From contig CAWDXZ010000002.1 of the NCBI GenBank assembly GCA_963806455.1, positions 682,001 to 746,000 of the forward strand: 64,000 bases of DNA. Direction: 5' to 3'. Position 1 is the stretch's first letter. Each line of letters starts with the position of its first letter. Positions 8,973-17,238 of this stretch are shown here, piece after piece. A program made the translations under genes and the position numbers. A model generated the notes under the pieces. It searched no databases. It had not been told where the DNA came from and saw only the letters and a program-made list of their open reading frames with translations. This DNA is from Bog-756 sp963806455 (GTDB taxonomy: Bacteria > Actinomycetota > Acidimicrobiia > Acidimicrobiales > RAAP-2).

Positions 8973-9185
8973 ATGGCCGATGAGCAGGGCACGGAAGCAA
9001 TGCAGGAGAGGGTGCAGGAGCTCGAGGGGCAGGTGACCGCCTTCACCGGGATGGGTGAGGCCCTCAAGGCCGTCGACGGCGTGCTGGGGCGGGCCAGCGC
9101 GGAACTGGCGGTCGCCGGGGCACGGGGCCCGCTCGGCCCGATGCCGGCGAACCGGCGGGAGATCCGGACGGTCGCCCTGGCCTGA
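8973..9185 (+). CDS. Short coiled-coil hypothetical protein
   Basis: The product has 70 residues. The start ATG follows GGGAGG. The sequence opens MADEQGTEAMQERVQELEGQV and has heptad-like hydrophobic spacing to about residue 25, then an Ala/Gly-rich end with PMPANRREIRTVALA. It is soluble with no signal peptide and no recognised family. It is divergent from the small membrane protein gene at 8257-8727. Confidence 0.45.
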   Translation: MADEQGTEAMQERVQELEGQVTAFTGMGEALKAVDGVLGRASAELAVAGARGPLGPMPANRREIRTVALA

Positions 9186-9210
9186 CCCGGCCGGGGCCGG
9201 GCCGGTTCAC

Positions 9211-9216
9211 TAGAGT
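9211..9216 (+). promoter_or_regulatory. -10 box TAGAGT six bases before a start codon
   Basis: TAGAGT followed by six bases and ATG at 9223 matches the leaderless pattern seen at several other genes in this window. No good -35 was seen. Confidence 0.35.
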
Positions 9217-9222
9217 CGGGGG

Positions 9223-9264
9223 ATGACCCGGCCGACGACGTCCATCCGGCATCGGGGTGGCTGA
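9223..9264 (+). CDS. Possible 13-residue leader peptide
   Basis: ATG at 9223 opens the frame MTRPTTSIRHRGG and stops 18 bp before the start of the large membrane protein gene. It sits exactly at the predicted transcription start of the TAGAGT box. It may be a translated leaderless mini-ORF, as in mycobacterial 5' leaders, or a chance frame. Confidence 0.25.
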   Translation: MTRPTTSIRHRGG

Positions 9265-9282
9265 GGACCTGGTCGGCTGAGT

Positions 9283-11148
9283 ATGGGGGGGGTGACCGTC
9301 AACAGATTGCCGGAACCGGCCCCTGCGGTCGAGCCGGCGCCGGATGGCACGGGGTTACCGTCGCGTCCCGATCTCGGCCGTGATGCGCGCCGGGCATTGA
9401 CGGCCGCGGCCTTCGCCGTCCCACTACTCGCCTACCTGGCGTTCATCAGCCATTACACCGTCAACGACATCTGGTACGACCAGTGGTGGGATGTCCAATT
9501 GCTCGGCCACTGGTACTCGGGAACCTTGAGCGTGCCCGACCTCTGGGCCCAGCACGGCGAGAACAGGATCCTGTTTCCCAACCTGATCGTGATCGGCCTC
9601 GCCTGGGCGACCCGTCTCAACACCGTGACCGAGCAGTACCTGAGTGCCATGTTCCTGTCGGTCTCGGCGGCCCTGATCATCTGGTCCCACAAGCGGCGTT
9701 CACCGTCCATCGGCTGGATCTGGTACTGGCCGGTGGCGGCATTGCTGCTGTCCTTCGTGCAGTACCAGAACACCCTGTGGGGATTCCAGCTGGCCTGGTA
9801 CCTGGTGCTGTTGGCCCTGGCTGTCAGCCTGATCCTGCTGGACCGTCCCACGCTGAACTGGCTGGCGACGGCCGGTGCGATCGCGGCGGCCGTCGTGGGG
9901 AGCTATTCGTCGCTCCAGGGGCTGCTCATCTGGCCGGCCGGGCTCGTGCTCCTCTATCACCGGCGTCGGCCCTGGGGGCTCTGGCTGGCCTGGGTGGGGT
10001 CGGCGGCAGTCACGACCGTCGTGTACTTCTACCATCTCGATCTCCGGACGGCCGGCGGGAGCTCCTCCTACGCCTCCGGCCATTTCGTCTCCGAGGCGAA
10101 ATACTTCCTGTTGGCCATCGGGGATGTCTTCGGGATAGCGATCCCCCAAGGATCCAGTGGGAACACGGGCATCCTCATTGCTGCCGGCGCGGCCATCCTC
10201 ATCGTTGCCTGCTGGTCGTTGATCGTCTACGGCCGCCGACGGGACCAGTCCGGAGGGACACCGATCGGTGTGGCCCTCACCTCGTTCGGGCTGATGTTCG
10301 CCGCCCTGATGACGGTCGGCCGGGCCGCCGGAGGCCTCTCGGTTGCCTCGACGTCGAGATACACGACGTTCGATCTGCTCATCCCCGTCGGCTGTTACCT
10401 GACGCTGCTCGGTCAGCTGAAGCATGGCCGGACGGAGCCGGCCGGCGTGCCTGTCCCGGAACCGGTCGGCCACCGGACCGCACCGGACGGGACGTCGCCC
10501 CCGCCGCCCGTCTCCGACGGTGGTCGACGACCGCGCTGGCCGCGGGTGTCGCCCGCGATCGCCATAGCCGTCGTCTTGGCCGCCATCGCCGGACAGCTGC
10601 TCGTCGGCACTTTCGAAGGACTGGCGAACGCCAGGGGGTGGTACGAGGCCCAGGTCGTCACCGCCGACGTCACCGCGAACTCGGCCAAGGCGCCAAAGTC
10701 CCTGCTGGCGAACACCCTGCTCCCGACGTGCAATTGCCTGTTCGCAGCCCAGCTGCCACAGCTCATCCAGGTGGCGCGTGAGCACCGCCTGAGCCTGTTC
10801 GGGACGCACGAGGCGGCCACATATACCAAAAGGGGCCTGTACGCGGAAACGACAGCACCCGTCACCGAAGTGGCCCGTCCCCGCTCAGGGACGCGGCTCA
10901 GCGGAGGCCAGTGGCTGTCGGCCAGCGCCTCGGACAACTATGGCGTGACCCGGGTCGAGTTCCACCTCACCGGCGGCTCGTTCAATCAGGCGCTGATCGC
11001 CGTGGCCCAACCGTTCCCCTACGGGTGGCTCGCCGGCTGGGACACCCGTTCGGTCCCCAATGGGACGTACACACTCCAGAGTTTCGCCTACAACCCGGGC
11101 GGTAGGGTGGCTCGCAGCTCCCCAGTCGCCGTGGTGGTGGCCAATTGA
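9283..11148 (+). CDS. Polytopic membrane protein with C-terminal Ig-like domain
   Basis: The protein has 621 residues; a GTG at 9292 after a G-run is an alternative start. About ten hydrophobic helices span residues 35-450, with short charged loops and an early soluble loop FISHYTVNDIWYDQWWDVQ that resembles the first periplasmic loop of GT-C-like polyprenyl glycosyltransferases. However, no DxD or ExD motif is convincing there. After an extracellular segment with a CNCLF pair, the last 95 residues form a bacterial Ig-like fold (RVEFHLTGG, WDTRSVPNGTYTLQ). It probably acts in envelope polysaccharide metabolism, by analogy only. Confidence 0.65.
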   Translation: MGGVTVNRLPEPAPAVEPAPDGTGLPSRPDLGRDARRALTAAAFAVPLLAYLAFISHYTVNDIWYDQWWDVQLLGHWYSGTLSVPDLWAQHGENRILFPNLIVIGLAWATRLNTVTEQYLSAMFLSVSAALIIWSHKRRSPSIGWIWYWPVAALLLSFVQYQNTLWGFQLAWYLVLLALAVSLILLDRPTLNWLATAGAIAAAVVGSYSSLQGLLIWPAGLVLLYHRRRPWGLWLAWVGSAAVTTVVYFYHLDLRTAGGSSSYASGHFVSEAKYFLLAIGDVFGIAIPQGSSGNTGILIAAGAAILIVACWSLIVYGRRRDQSGGTPIGVALTSFGLMFAALMTVGRAAGGLSVASTSRYTTFDLLIPVGCYLTLLGQLKHGRTEPAGVPVPEPVGHRTAPDGTSPPPPVSDGGRRPRWPRVSPAIAIAVVLAAIAGQLLVGTFEGLANARGWYEAQVVTADVTANSAKAPKSLLANTLLPTCNCLFAAQLPQLIQVAREHRLSLFGTHEAATYTKRGLYAETTAPVTEVARPRSGTRLSGGQWLSASASDNYGVTRVEFHLTGGSFNQALIAVAQPFPYGWLAGWDTRSVPNGTYTLQSFAYNPGGRVARSSPVAVVVAN

Positions 11149-11176
11149 CCGGCGGCACCGAGGGAGCCTCCGTTGC

Positions 11177-11593
11177 TCACGGGCGTGGGCTCGGTCCATC
11201 TTCATCGAGGGCGCCGAGCGCATGGCGTAGCACGGAGGCCTCGGTGGCGGACAGAGTCTCGGCGAACCGGACGAGGGCGGCGTCGGGGTCGCCGTCCACG
11301 GCCAACGCCTCGTGCATCAGGACGGCGGTGTGGGCTCCCCGTGTCCCGATGGCGCCGAACCGGATGGTACGGCCCTCCCGGCGGCGGTGGACCAAGCCCT
11401 TGTGGGCCAGCCGGTCGAGAACGGTGGCCACGGTGGTATAGGCGTAGTCGGTGAGCGCATCGGCCACGTCCCGTCCGGTCAGCTCGCGCTCGGGCTCCGC
11501 CCACAAGGTGTCCATCACCCGCCGCTCGAGCTCGCCGAGCCGCGCCGCGCCGCAGTGGCACTCGTCGCATGTGCACGGGTCGCAGGCGCACAT
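11177..11593 (-). CDS. BlaI/MecI/CopY-family repressor with N-terminal Cys cluster
   Basis: The protein has 138 residues. Residues 17-90 are a winged helix of the penicillinase-repressor family (LERRVMDTLW, LTGRDVADALTDYAYTTVATVLDRLAHKGLVHRRREGR in outline), and the rest is a dimerisation region. The first 14 residues are unusual: MCACDPCTCDECHC has six Cys spaced CxCxxCxCxxCxC plus His, a likely metal site. CopY repressors carry a Cys motif at the C-terminus instead. It is the last gene of a three-gene minus-strand operon that begins downstream of the BlaI-like operator at 13477-13504, so autoregulation is likely. No M56-type BlaR sensor protease is adjacent, which favours direct ligand sensing. 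Confidence 0.8.
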   Translation of the reverse strand: MCACDPCTCDECHCGAARLGELERRVMDTLWAEPERELTGRDVADALTDYAYTTVATVLDRLAHKGLVHRRREGRTIRFGAIGTRGAHTAVLMHEALAVDGDPDAALVRFAETLSATEASVLRHALGALDEDGPSPRP

Positions 11594-11668
11594 CGGAGTC
11601 GCATGTGGTGGTGCTGGCCACGGCCGTCTCCGTTCGTCGTCTCCCGGAACACCGGGCTCCGTCCGGGC

Positions 11669-12388
11669 TCAGAGCATGAGGACCAGCATGTACGCCATGG
11701 TGACGCACATCACCATGTGGGACCCGGCCTCGAGCCGGAGGGAGAGCCATGGGGCACCGGGGGCCTCCGCGCCGGCGTCGGGCACCTCGCCCTCCTCCGG
11801 CTGACGCGTGCCGACGGGCGAGCTGCCCTGGACGGCCACTGAGGCGTAAGCCGCTTGCCGCGGACGGGTGGGGGGAGCGAGTCGACCGATGGCATCGAGC
11901 TGCCAGATCCCCGACCCCAGGAGGGCGAGGATGAACACCATGGGGACGAGGGCGAAGTCGGCGGTGGCGCCGGTGGCCGCACCCATCGCCATGCTGCCTC
12001 CTGTCCCGACCGGTGAGGGGGCGGCCGTCATGTACATGTAGAGCATGGCAGCGGCCATCACCAGGTGGATCAACCGGCGCGAGAGACGGTGAACATGATC
12101 GTCGTACCGGCTGTCCGTCCCCGGCTTCCTGACGAACTCGTAGCATCGCCAGACGAGCCAGCCGGCGAGAGCGGAGAACACCACCTCCCATAGCCCGACG
12201 GGAATGGGGTTGAGGTCCGACACCAGCATGCCGGCCATGGCCGTGCCCATGAGGACGTGGACCACATCCACGTCCCGGTGGGTGGGACGCGACGAAGCAC
12301 GGGAGGCAACCAGGCGACCGGCACGGTAGACGGCCACAGCCGCCATGACCCCGGCAAAGACGTCGTCCAACCACCCCGGATTGGACAT
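11669..12388 (-). CDS. DUF5134-like polytopic membrane protein
   Basis: The protein has 239 residues with about six membrane helices and His/Met-rich segments (DVDVVHVLMGTAMAGM, HLVMAAAMLYMYM, HMVMCVTMAYMLV), consistent with the DUF5134 family of Actinobacteria. Met and His inside membrane helices suggest metal handling, but this is inference. The ATG lies one base after the stop of the upstream membrane gene, so the two are coupled. It precedes the BlaI/CopY-type regulator by 75 bp. Confidence 0.65.
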   Translation of the reverse strand: MSNPGWLDDVFAGVMAAVAVYRAGRLVASRASSRPTHRDVDVVHVLMGTAMAGMLVSDLNPIPVGLWEVVFSALAGWLVWRCYEFVRKPGTDSRYDDHVHRLSRRLIHLVMAAAMLYMYMTAAPSPVGTGGSMAMGAATGATADFALVPMVFILALLGSGIWQLDAIGRLAPPTRPRQAAYASVAVQGSSPVGTRQPEEGEVPDAGAEAPGAPWLSLRLEAGSHMVMCVTMAYMLVLML

Positions 12389-12389
12389 G

Positions 12390-13331
12390 TCAGCCCCCTC
12401 CCAGTCCGAGGTGCCGGTCGAGCACCGAATGCAGGGTCCGGTCCGGCCTCGGCGACCGTCTCCAGTAGGCGGCAGCCAGCAGCATGAGGAGCGGCCCGGA
12501 GTTCAGGTCCGTGGCCCCGTTGGTGAGCAGGGCCCCGAGGTTCTGGCCGACCACCCAGAAGACGAGGCCGATCGTGGCGGCGAGGGCGACGGTGGCGTTG
12601 GCCACCGGCGACGGGAGTAGGGTGCCGAACGCCACTACCAGCAGCAGGACGGCCATTGTCACCACCAGCCCGTGATGATCGACCACGCTGGAGGCGTGGC
12701 GGTCCACCGACGCCAGCCACCCGGGCTCGCCCGCCGCCTCGCTACCGATCAGGTCATGGAGATGCCGAGGGGCCCGGTTGACGCCCAGGACGGCGAAGTA
12801 GCCCAGTGTTCCCCACAGCACCACCCAGAGTCCCTTGGCCACCGGTACTCCCACCGATCGGGCGGCGACGAAGGGCACCTCCCGTCCGCTCCGGTCGCTC
12901 GGCCACAGGAGCAGGGCGAGCAGCCCATAGAGGACCACCGATCCGGGGGCCCCGTCCACGGGGTTGGCGGTGCCGTTGAAGACGCCGCCGAGCCCCTCAC
13001 CGATCCACCACACCGCCACGGACCACACAATCGAGGCGGCCAGCCCCACCCTTACCGTCGGCCGCCAGGCGATGGCCGTGCCGATGGCGATCTGGGTGAC
13101 GGCGAAGATGCCGTCGGTGAGGACGGCGTGGTGGCCGATGGCCCTTCCCGACCAGGCGATCGGACGAGCGACGATCGATGGATTGCCCGAGGACATCCCC
13201 GAGATCATCTGCAGGCCGAAGCTCATGGTGAAGAAGAATGCCTGCAGCTGCAGGATGCCGTCGAGGAGCCAGAGGGTGGCCAGCACCAGCTGCAGGGCCC
13301 TCCGGGCATCCGGTCTCGTCCAGCCCGCCAC
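12390..13331 (-). CDS. Polytopic membrane protein, first gene of the BlaI-type operon
   Basis: The protein has 313 residues from a GTG start, with about eight membrane helices. It begins with a basic segment RPDARRALQLVLATLWLLDG followed by QAFFFTMSFGLQMI. A His-containing loop DRHASSVVDHHGLV lies between helices. I recognise it only as an actinobacterial family often found beside DUF5134 and BlaI-like genes; no enzyme motif is visible. The 5' leader from the operator to this start is about 145 bp. Confidence 0.6.
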   Translation of the reverse strand: MAGWTRPDARRALQLVLATLWLLDGILQLQAFFFTMSFGLQMISGMSSGNPSIVARPIAWSGRAIGHHAVLTDGIFAVTQIAIGTAIAWRPTVRVGLAASIVWSVAVWWIGEGLGGVFNGTANPVDGAPGSVVLYGLLALLLWPSDRSGREVPFVAARSVGVPVAKGLWVVLWGTLGYFAVLGVNRAPRHLHDLIGSEAAGEPGWLASVDRHASSVVDHHGLVVTMAVLLLVVAFGTLLPSPVANATVALAATIGLVFWVVGQNLGALLTNGATDLNSGPLLMLLAAAYWRRSPRPDRTLHSVLDRHLGLGGG

Positions 13332-13476
13332 CTCGAGGCCGGCCGCCCGGCGTCACCAGGGTGCGTTCCTCGGATGCGCCAGCGATCGTGGTCACGGCCG
13401 GGACCGGTCTCCTCCCCCGTCCGGCGGTGTCAGGAGACATGACCGGCTTGCCGTCGTCCAGCACGGTGCCACCTTA

Positions 13477-13504
13477 ACTACGTCCTGTAGTAGCGGACTA
13501 CTAC
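13477..13504 (-). promoter_or_regulatory. BlaI/MecI-type operator upstream of the BlaI operon
   Basis: ACTAC (13477-13481), five bases, then GTAGT (13487-13491) form a BlaI-like dyad. The overlapping GTAGTAG (13487-13493), CGGA, CTACTAC (13498-13504) is a second perfect inverted repeat. The known staphylococcal BlaI box has the half-sites ACTAC and GTAGT with a 4-bp spacer. The site lies upstream of the operon 13331-11177, whose last gene is a BlaI/CopY-type repressor. Confidence 0.65.
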
Positions 13505-13570
13505 CCGGGAAACGGCCCCGTGCCGGCCTCCCGTTGCGCCCGGGGCCCGCAGCCCCCTGCGGCTCCCCTC

Positions 13571-13589
13571 CCCCACCCGCCGGGTGGGG
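13571..13589. repeat. Perfect hairpin in the 13332-13796 spacer
   Basis: CCCCACCC and GGGTGGGG pair perfectly around GCC. The rest of this 465-bp spacer holds the BlaI-like operator and no supported gene. The hairpin could be a leader structure for the downstream lipoprotein gene; it has no T-run. Confidence 0.35.
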
Positions 13590-13796
13590 CGCCACGGGTC
13601 CCGTGCAGGTGCATGTGGCCATGGGGCGGGATGGTCCCGTGGAGGTGAGATCGCGGTGGGCGACAATCTCTCGCCCGGGCCTGGCCGTAGAACCGTGTGG
13701 ACGACTGTGGAACCATTGGGGTCGTCGGGCCGACCGGGCGGCCGAGGAACAAGGAGCCGGCGACACGGTCGTCCACGAGGTAGGAACGGTCCCACG

Positions 13797-14123
13797 ATGA
13801 GAACGAGAAACAGCACAGCGGTGACGGGCCTGCTGGGGGCCTCCCCACGACGGCGGTCCCTCGGGCTGGGCCTGGCCTCTCTGGCCCTGGTACTCGGTCT
13901 CGCCGCCTGCGGTAGCTCATCGCCGGCTTCCACCGCCACCTCCCACAGCGCGCCCACCACGGCCTCTACGGCAACCACGACGACGACCGCCTCGACGGCG
14001 ACGTCCCCGGCCACGGCACCGTCGCCGTCGACCACGCTCTGCACCATCCCCCAGAACAATGGTGGTGACCATGACGCGGACAACAACGGGGGACCGGACG
14101 ACGGGGATGGGTGCGACCGCTGA
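13797..14123 (+). CDS. Predicted lipoprotein with acidic C-terminus
   Basis: The product has 108 residues. A basic N-terminus, a hydrophobic core LGLGLASLALVLGL and the lipobox LAAC (cleavage near residue 38) mark a lipoprotein. A Ser/Thr/Ala-rich linker follows, and the end is rich in Asp and Asn (GGDHDADNNGGPDDGDGC), possibly binding divalent cations. There is no recognised domain. It overlaps the next gene by 13 bp. Confidence 0.6.
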   Translation: MRTRNSTAVTGLLGASPRRRSLGLGLASLALVLGLAACGSSSPASTATSHSAPTTASTATTTTTASTATSPATAPSPSTTLCTIPQNNGGDHDADNNGGPDDGDGCDR

Positions 14124-14674
14124 TGGCCTCGCTGTCGACGTCCCCGCCGAGAACCCCGCCGGCCCGGGCGCGCCCGGGGTTCACCGAGTGGACCCGCGAC
14201 GTTCTCCTCCTGGGGGTGCCAGAGTCGTCGTCGGTCCCTGTCCGTGTCCCAATCGTGGCGACCGCCGTCGTCGGCGCAGCCGCGGTGGCTGTGTCGGGTG
14301 CCATCCATCTTCATCTGTGGACGGTGGGATATCGGCATGTTCCTCGCATCGGTCCGCTGTTTCTGGCCCAGTCCCTATCCGGGTTCGTCATCGCGCTCGC
14401 CATCGTCCTCTTCCGTCGGATGTTCGCCGTGCTGGCCGGAGCGGCCTTCCAGGCGGCGAGCGTGATCGGTCTGGTATTGAGCGCCACCGTCGGGTTCCTC
14501 GGCATCCATGACGGACTCGGTGTTCCTTGGGCCACGCCGTCGATCGTGATCGAACTGTTCGGACTCGTGGTCCTGACGGTCTGTGCCGTCATGCTGGCGG
14601 CGTGCCGCCCGGGGTCAGGAGACAAGGCGCCGGGAGGAGCGCCGACGTGGGCGGTGGATCAGGAGCACCCGTAG
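14111..14674 (+). CDS. Small four-helix membrane protein of unknown function
   Basis: The protein has 187 residues; ATG at 14123 is an alternative start. Four hydrophobic segments (about 47-68, 80-100, 105-128, 135-160) follow a Pro/Arg-rich cytoplasmic N-terminus. The motif AIHLHLWTVGYRHVP between helices 1 and 2 has three His. No family is named with confidence. It is probably coupled to the lipoprotein gene, whose stop overlaps its start region. Confidence 0.55.
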   Translation: MRPLMASLSTSPPRTPPARARPGFTEWTRDVLLLGVPESSSVPVRVPIVATAVVGAAAVAVSGAIHLHLWTVGYRHVPRIGPLFLAQSLSGFVIALAIVLFRRMFAVLAGAAFQAASVIGLVLSATVGFLGIHDGLGVPWATPSIVIELFGLVVLTVCAVMLAACRPGSGDKAPGGAPTWAVDQEHP

Positions 14675-14694
14675 ACACTCGACAACCGCCGGCG

Positions 14695-14889
14695 TCAGAG
14701 CGTGGTGTGCCCCAGGTTGAGGAGCTCCTCGCTGGACCGAGGGACGAACACCTCCTCGCTACCGGTGTCATACCATCGCACCAGATAGGGGGGCTCACCG
14801 GAGGGGTCTCGGACCTCCAGCACCGTGCATGCTCGTGCGTGCCGGTCGGTCTCGGCGACGACCAGTCTGTCCCCGAACTCCACACGCAT
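14695..14889 (-). CDS. DUF1918 small protein
   Basis: The protein has 64 residues. MRVEFGDRLVVAETDRHARAC, EVRDPSGEPPYLVRWYDTG and the closing VFVPRSSEEL match the DUF1918 SH3-like fold widespread in Actinobacteria. GGAGA lies just upstream of the ATG. It follows the histidine kinase gene by 26 bp on the same strand and is probably co-transcribed. The function of the family is unknown. Confidence 0.75.
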   Translation of the reverse strand: MRVEFGDRLVVAETDRHARACTVLEVRDPSGEPPYLVRWYDTGSEEVFVPRSSEELLNLGHTTL

Positions 14890-14915
14890 TCTCGCTCTCC
14901 GTTCTCCCCCTGTGC

Positions 14916-16070
14916 CTACTGCCCAGTCTCGGCCCCGCCTTCGAGGGGCACCCTCCAGGTGAGCACCGTTCCACCCGTCGGGTTCTCCTCGACCTCGAAC
15001 TGGCCGCCGAGCTTCTCCACCCGTCGGCCCATGTTGAGCAAGCCAAGCCCTCCATCTCTCGCCCCGCCCGATCCCATTCCGGTCCCGTTGTCGGTGACGT
15101 GTAGACAGCAGTGACCACCCGTAGCGCTCACGCTGACGCTCGCCTCACTAGCGTGGGCGTGGCGCCCGATATTGGTAACCGCCTCACGGATCGTCGGGAG
15201 GAGATGCTCGGCGATCCGGCGGGATATGGCCGTGTCGACGGCTCCGTCGAACGACGCCGAGATGGGGAAGCCGACGACGAGTCTGAGGTCCTCGAGCATG
15301 GTGGCGACGCTGGCCCTGAGGCCCGGCTGCACGCCGAACAGACCCAGCTCGAAGATCGTCGTACGGAGTTGGCGGATGGTGTCGTCGATGTCGGCCATGG
15401 CGGACGTGAGCCGCTCAGAGGCTTCTGGGGCGATTCGGCCTCCAGAGATGCTCTGCAACGAGAGACCAATCGCGAAGAGTCGCTGGATGATCGTGTCGTG
15501 AAGGTCCCTGGCCAATCGGTCCCGTTCCGCGTAGACGGCCGTCTGGGCCACCCGTTGGTGGAGGCGGGCGTTCTCGATGGCTATGCCGGCTGCGGTGGCA
15601 AGGGCCTCGACCAACGCCTGGTCGTCGCGGGTGAACTCGGACCAGCCGACCTTGTCGGTCAGGTAGAGGTTGCCGTACACCTCCCCCCTCACCCGAATGG
15701 GAACCCCGAGGAACGAGTGCATCGGTGGATGATTGGCGGGGAAGCCTGTGCTTTCGGGGTGGGCGTGGACTTCTGCGATCCGCCATGGTCGAGGATGGGC
15801 AATCAGCAGGCCCAGGACCCCTCGGCCGTTCGGCCGAGGCCCGATCCGATCCTCCTCTTCCGCCGACAGCCCGATCGTGATGAACTCTTCGAGCCCTGTG
15901 TGCTTGTCGTCCAGAACGCCGATGGCGCCATAGCGAGCCCCGGTCATCGAGCACGCCTCTGCGACCACGTGGCGCAGGAGCAGGGGCACGGCCAGATCCG
16001 CCTCGATGAGCAACATGGCCTCGACCACCCGGCGGAGGCTGGAAGGGTCGTCAATGGCGCGCAACGACAT
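14916..16070 (-). CDS. GAF-domain sensor histidine kinase (DevS/NarL type)
   Basis: The start at 16070 (MSLRAIDDPSS) gives 384 residues; a longer form from 16169 adds 33 poorly conserved residues. A GAF domain covers about 25-175 (ARYGAIGVLD, FLGVPIRVRGEVYGNLYLTDK). A HisKA_3 dimerisation domain follows with RDLHDTIIQRLF (phospho-acceptor His191). The ATPase domain has its N box at NIGRHAHA and G boxes at DNGTGMG and GLGLLNMGRRV. No response-regulator gene is adjacent, so its partner lies elsewhere. Single-GAF kinases of this kind resemble the second half of DevS/DosS. I see no heme ligand evidence. Confidence 0.8.
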   Translation of the reverse strand: MSLRAIDDPSSLRRVVEAMLLIEADLAVPLLLRHVVAEACSMTGARYGAIGVLDDKHTGLEEFITIGLSAEEEDRIGPRPNGRGVLGLLIAHPRPWRIAEVHAHPESTGFPANHPPMHSFLGVPIRVRGEVYGNLYLTDKVGWSEFTRDDQALVEALATAAGIAIENARLHQRVAQTAVYAERDRLARDLHDTIIQRLFAIGLSLQSISGGRIAPEASERLTSAMADIDDTIRQLRTTIFELGLFGVQPGLRASVATMLEDLRLVVGFPISASFDGAVDTAISRRIAEHLLPTIREAVTNIGRHAHASEASVSVSATGGHCCLHVTDNGTGMGSGGARDGGLGLLNMGRRVEKLGGQFEVEENPTGGTVLTWRVPLEGGAETGQ

Positions 16071-16408
16071 CACACCACCGTTGCCCGGCACGCCGATCCC
16101 GTGGTCATCCGAGCGGGGGCGATAGACCGCACGGAACCCCCTCGAGTCTGCGAGGCAAATCCGCGGCACCGGCCCTACTTTCCCGTGGGTCCACGGCTAC
16201 CTCCGGTCATCCTCGAACTGGCGAGTTGCCGGGGCTTGGAGCAACGGCGCCTTCGGCGAGGAAACCCTCGACCCAGGCGCTGAGCCGGAGTATACCAGCG
16301 CGGGAACGACGTCACCGAAGAGGCAGCGGCGTCTGTCACCGCAGAGGCATCGGCGTCAGATCCCGCTCGGACGCCCCTACGACGGCGTCGGCCCGGGTCG
16401 ACCGTCCA

Positions 16409-17140
16409 TCACGGAGGGCGGGGCGGGTCGAGGGCGGAAGCCTCGAGGGTGCCGTCGATGATATGCCGGGCGACGTCGACCAGTTTGAGGTTGTGGTTAC
16501 GCGCATGGTTGCGCATGGTCGAGAAGGCTTGCTCGATATCGAGACCGCTTCGCTCGGCCAGCACACCCTTGGCCTGTTCGATCGTCAGGCGATCGTTGAG
16601 AGCCTGTTGCAGGTTCTCGTTGAGCACCTGGGCCCCGATTGCCGCCCGATGCTGGACAATGGCGATGGTGGCCATGTCGGCGAGCGCGTTGGCTGCCAGG
16701 AGGTCGGCGTCGGTCATGGATCCGGTCGTGGCGTTGAACAGATTGATGGCGCCGAGGACGGTGCGCCGCAGCCGCATCGGCAGGGCGTGGACCGACCGGA
16801 AGCCGGCCTCGATCGCCACCGGCGCAAAGTGAGGCCATCGACCGTCGACCGCGGCGAGGTCCACGTTCACCACCGGCTCACCGGTACGGTAGCTGTCGAG
16901 GCAAGGGCCCTCGTCAGCCTGGATCTCGAAGAGTTCGACCACACGCATCTCCTCGTTGGAGGAGGCCGCCAACCGCAGGTCGCCGGCGGGAGCCACCAGC
17001 ATGACCCCGGCCGCGGTGACGCCGATCACCTCGACGCAGCGGTCGACGAGCAGAGTTAGCAGGTCGACCAGATCGAAGTCGTCCACCAACGTGTCTGCCA
17101 GCTGAACGAGCGTTCTCGCCAGAGTGTCTTCTCGTGCCAT
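16409..17140 (-). CDS. GAF-ANTAR RNA-binding regulator
   Basis: The ATG at 17140 follows GGAGG with good spacing and gives 243 residues. A GAF domain spans about 20-165 (VTAAGVMLVAP, DEGPCLDSYRTGEP, LPMRLRRTVLGAINLF). The C-terminal ANTAR domain includes LNDRLTIEQAKGVLAER and the third helix AFSTMRNHARNHN. ANTAR domains bind paired hairpins in mRNA and cause antitermination, and the GAF domain usually senses a ligand. It lies between the histidine kinase gene and a second GAF-ANTAR gene, all on the minus strand with 98-340-bp gaps. Confidence 0.8.
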   Translation of the reverse strand: MAREDTLARTLVQLADTLVDDFDLVDLLTLLVDRCVEVIGVTAAGVMLVAPAGDLRLAASSNEEMRVVELFEIQADEGPCLDSYRTGEPVVNVDLAAVDGRWPHFAPVAIEAGFRSVHALPMRLRRTVLGAINLFNATTGSMTDADLLAANALADMATIAIVQHRAAIGAQVLNENLQQALNDRLTIEQAKGVLAERSGLDIEQAFSTMRNHARNHNLKLVDVARHIIDGTLEASALDPPRPP

Positions 17141-17238
17141 GGGAGCCTCCTCAAACCTGCGGTTCGGCCCGGGTTTCATTCTTCCATCTCGTGGCGGGTC
17201 GCTGTGGCCCGGGTAGCCCGAACCGACACAAGTAGGAT

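Noticed and set aside
12997..13464. Minus-strand frame starting at GTG 13464 just after the BlaI-like operator
   Set aside because: Only the first 40 residues look possible; the rest is an Arg/His-rich shadow of the membrane gene. A short leader peptide cannot be excluded.
13571..13589. Hairpin as a Rho-independent terminator
   Set aside because: No T-run follows on either strand and no gene ends nearby.
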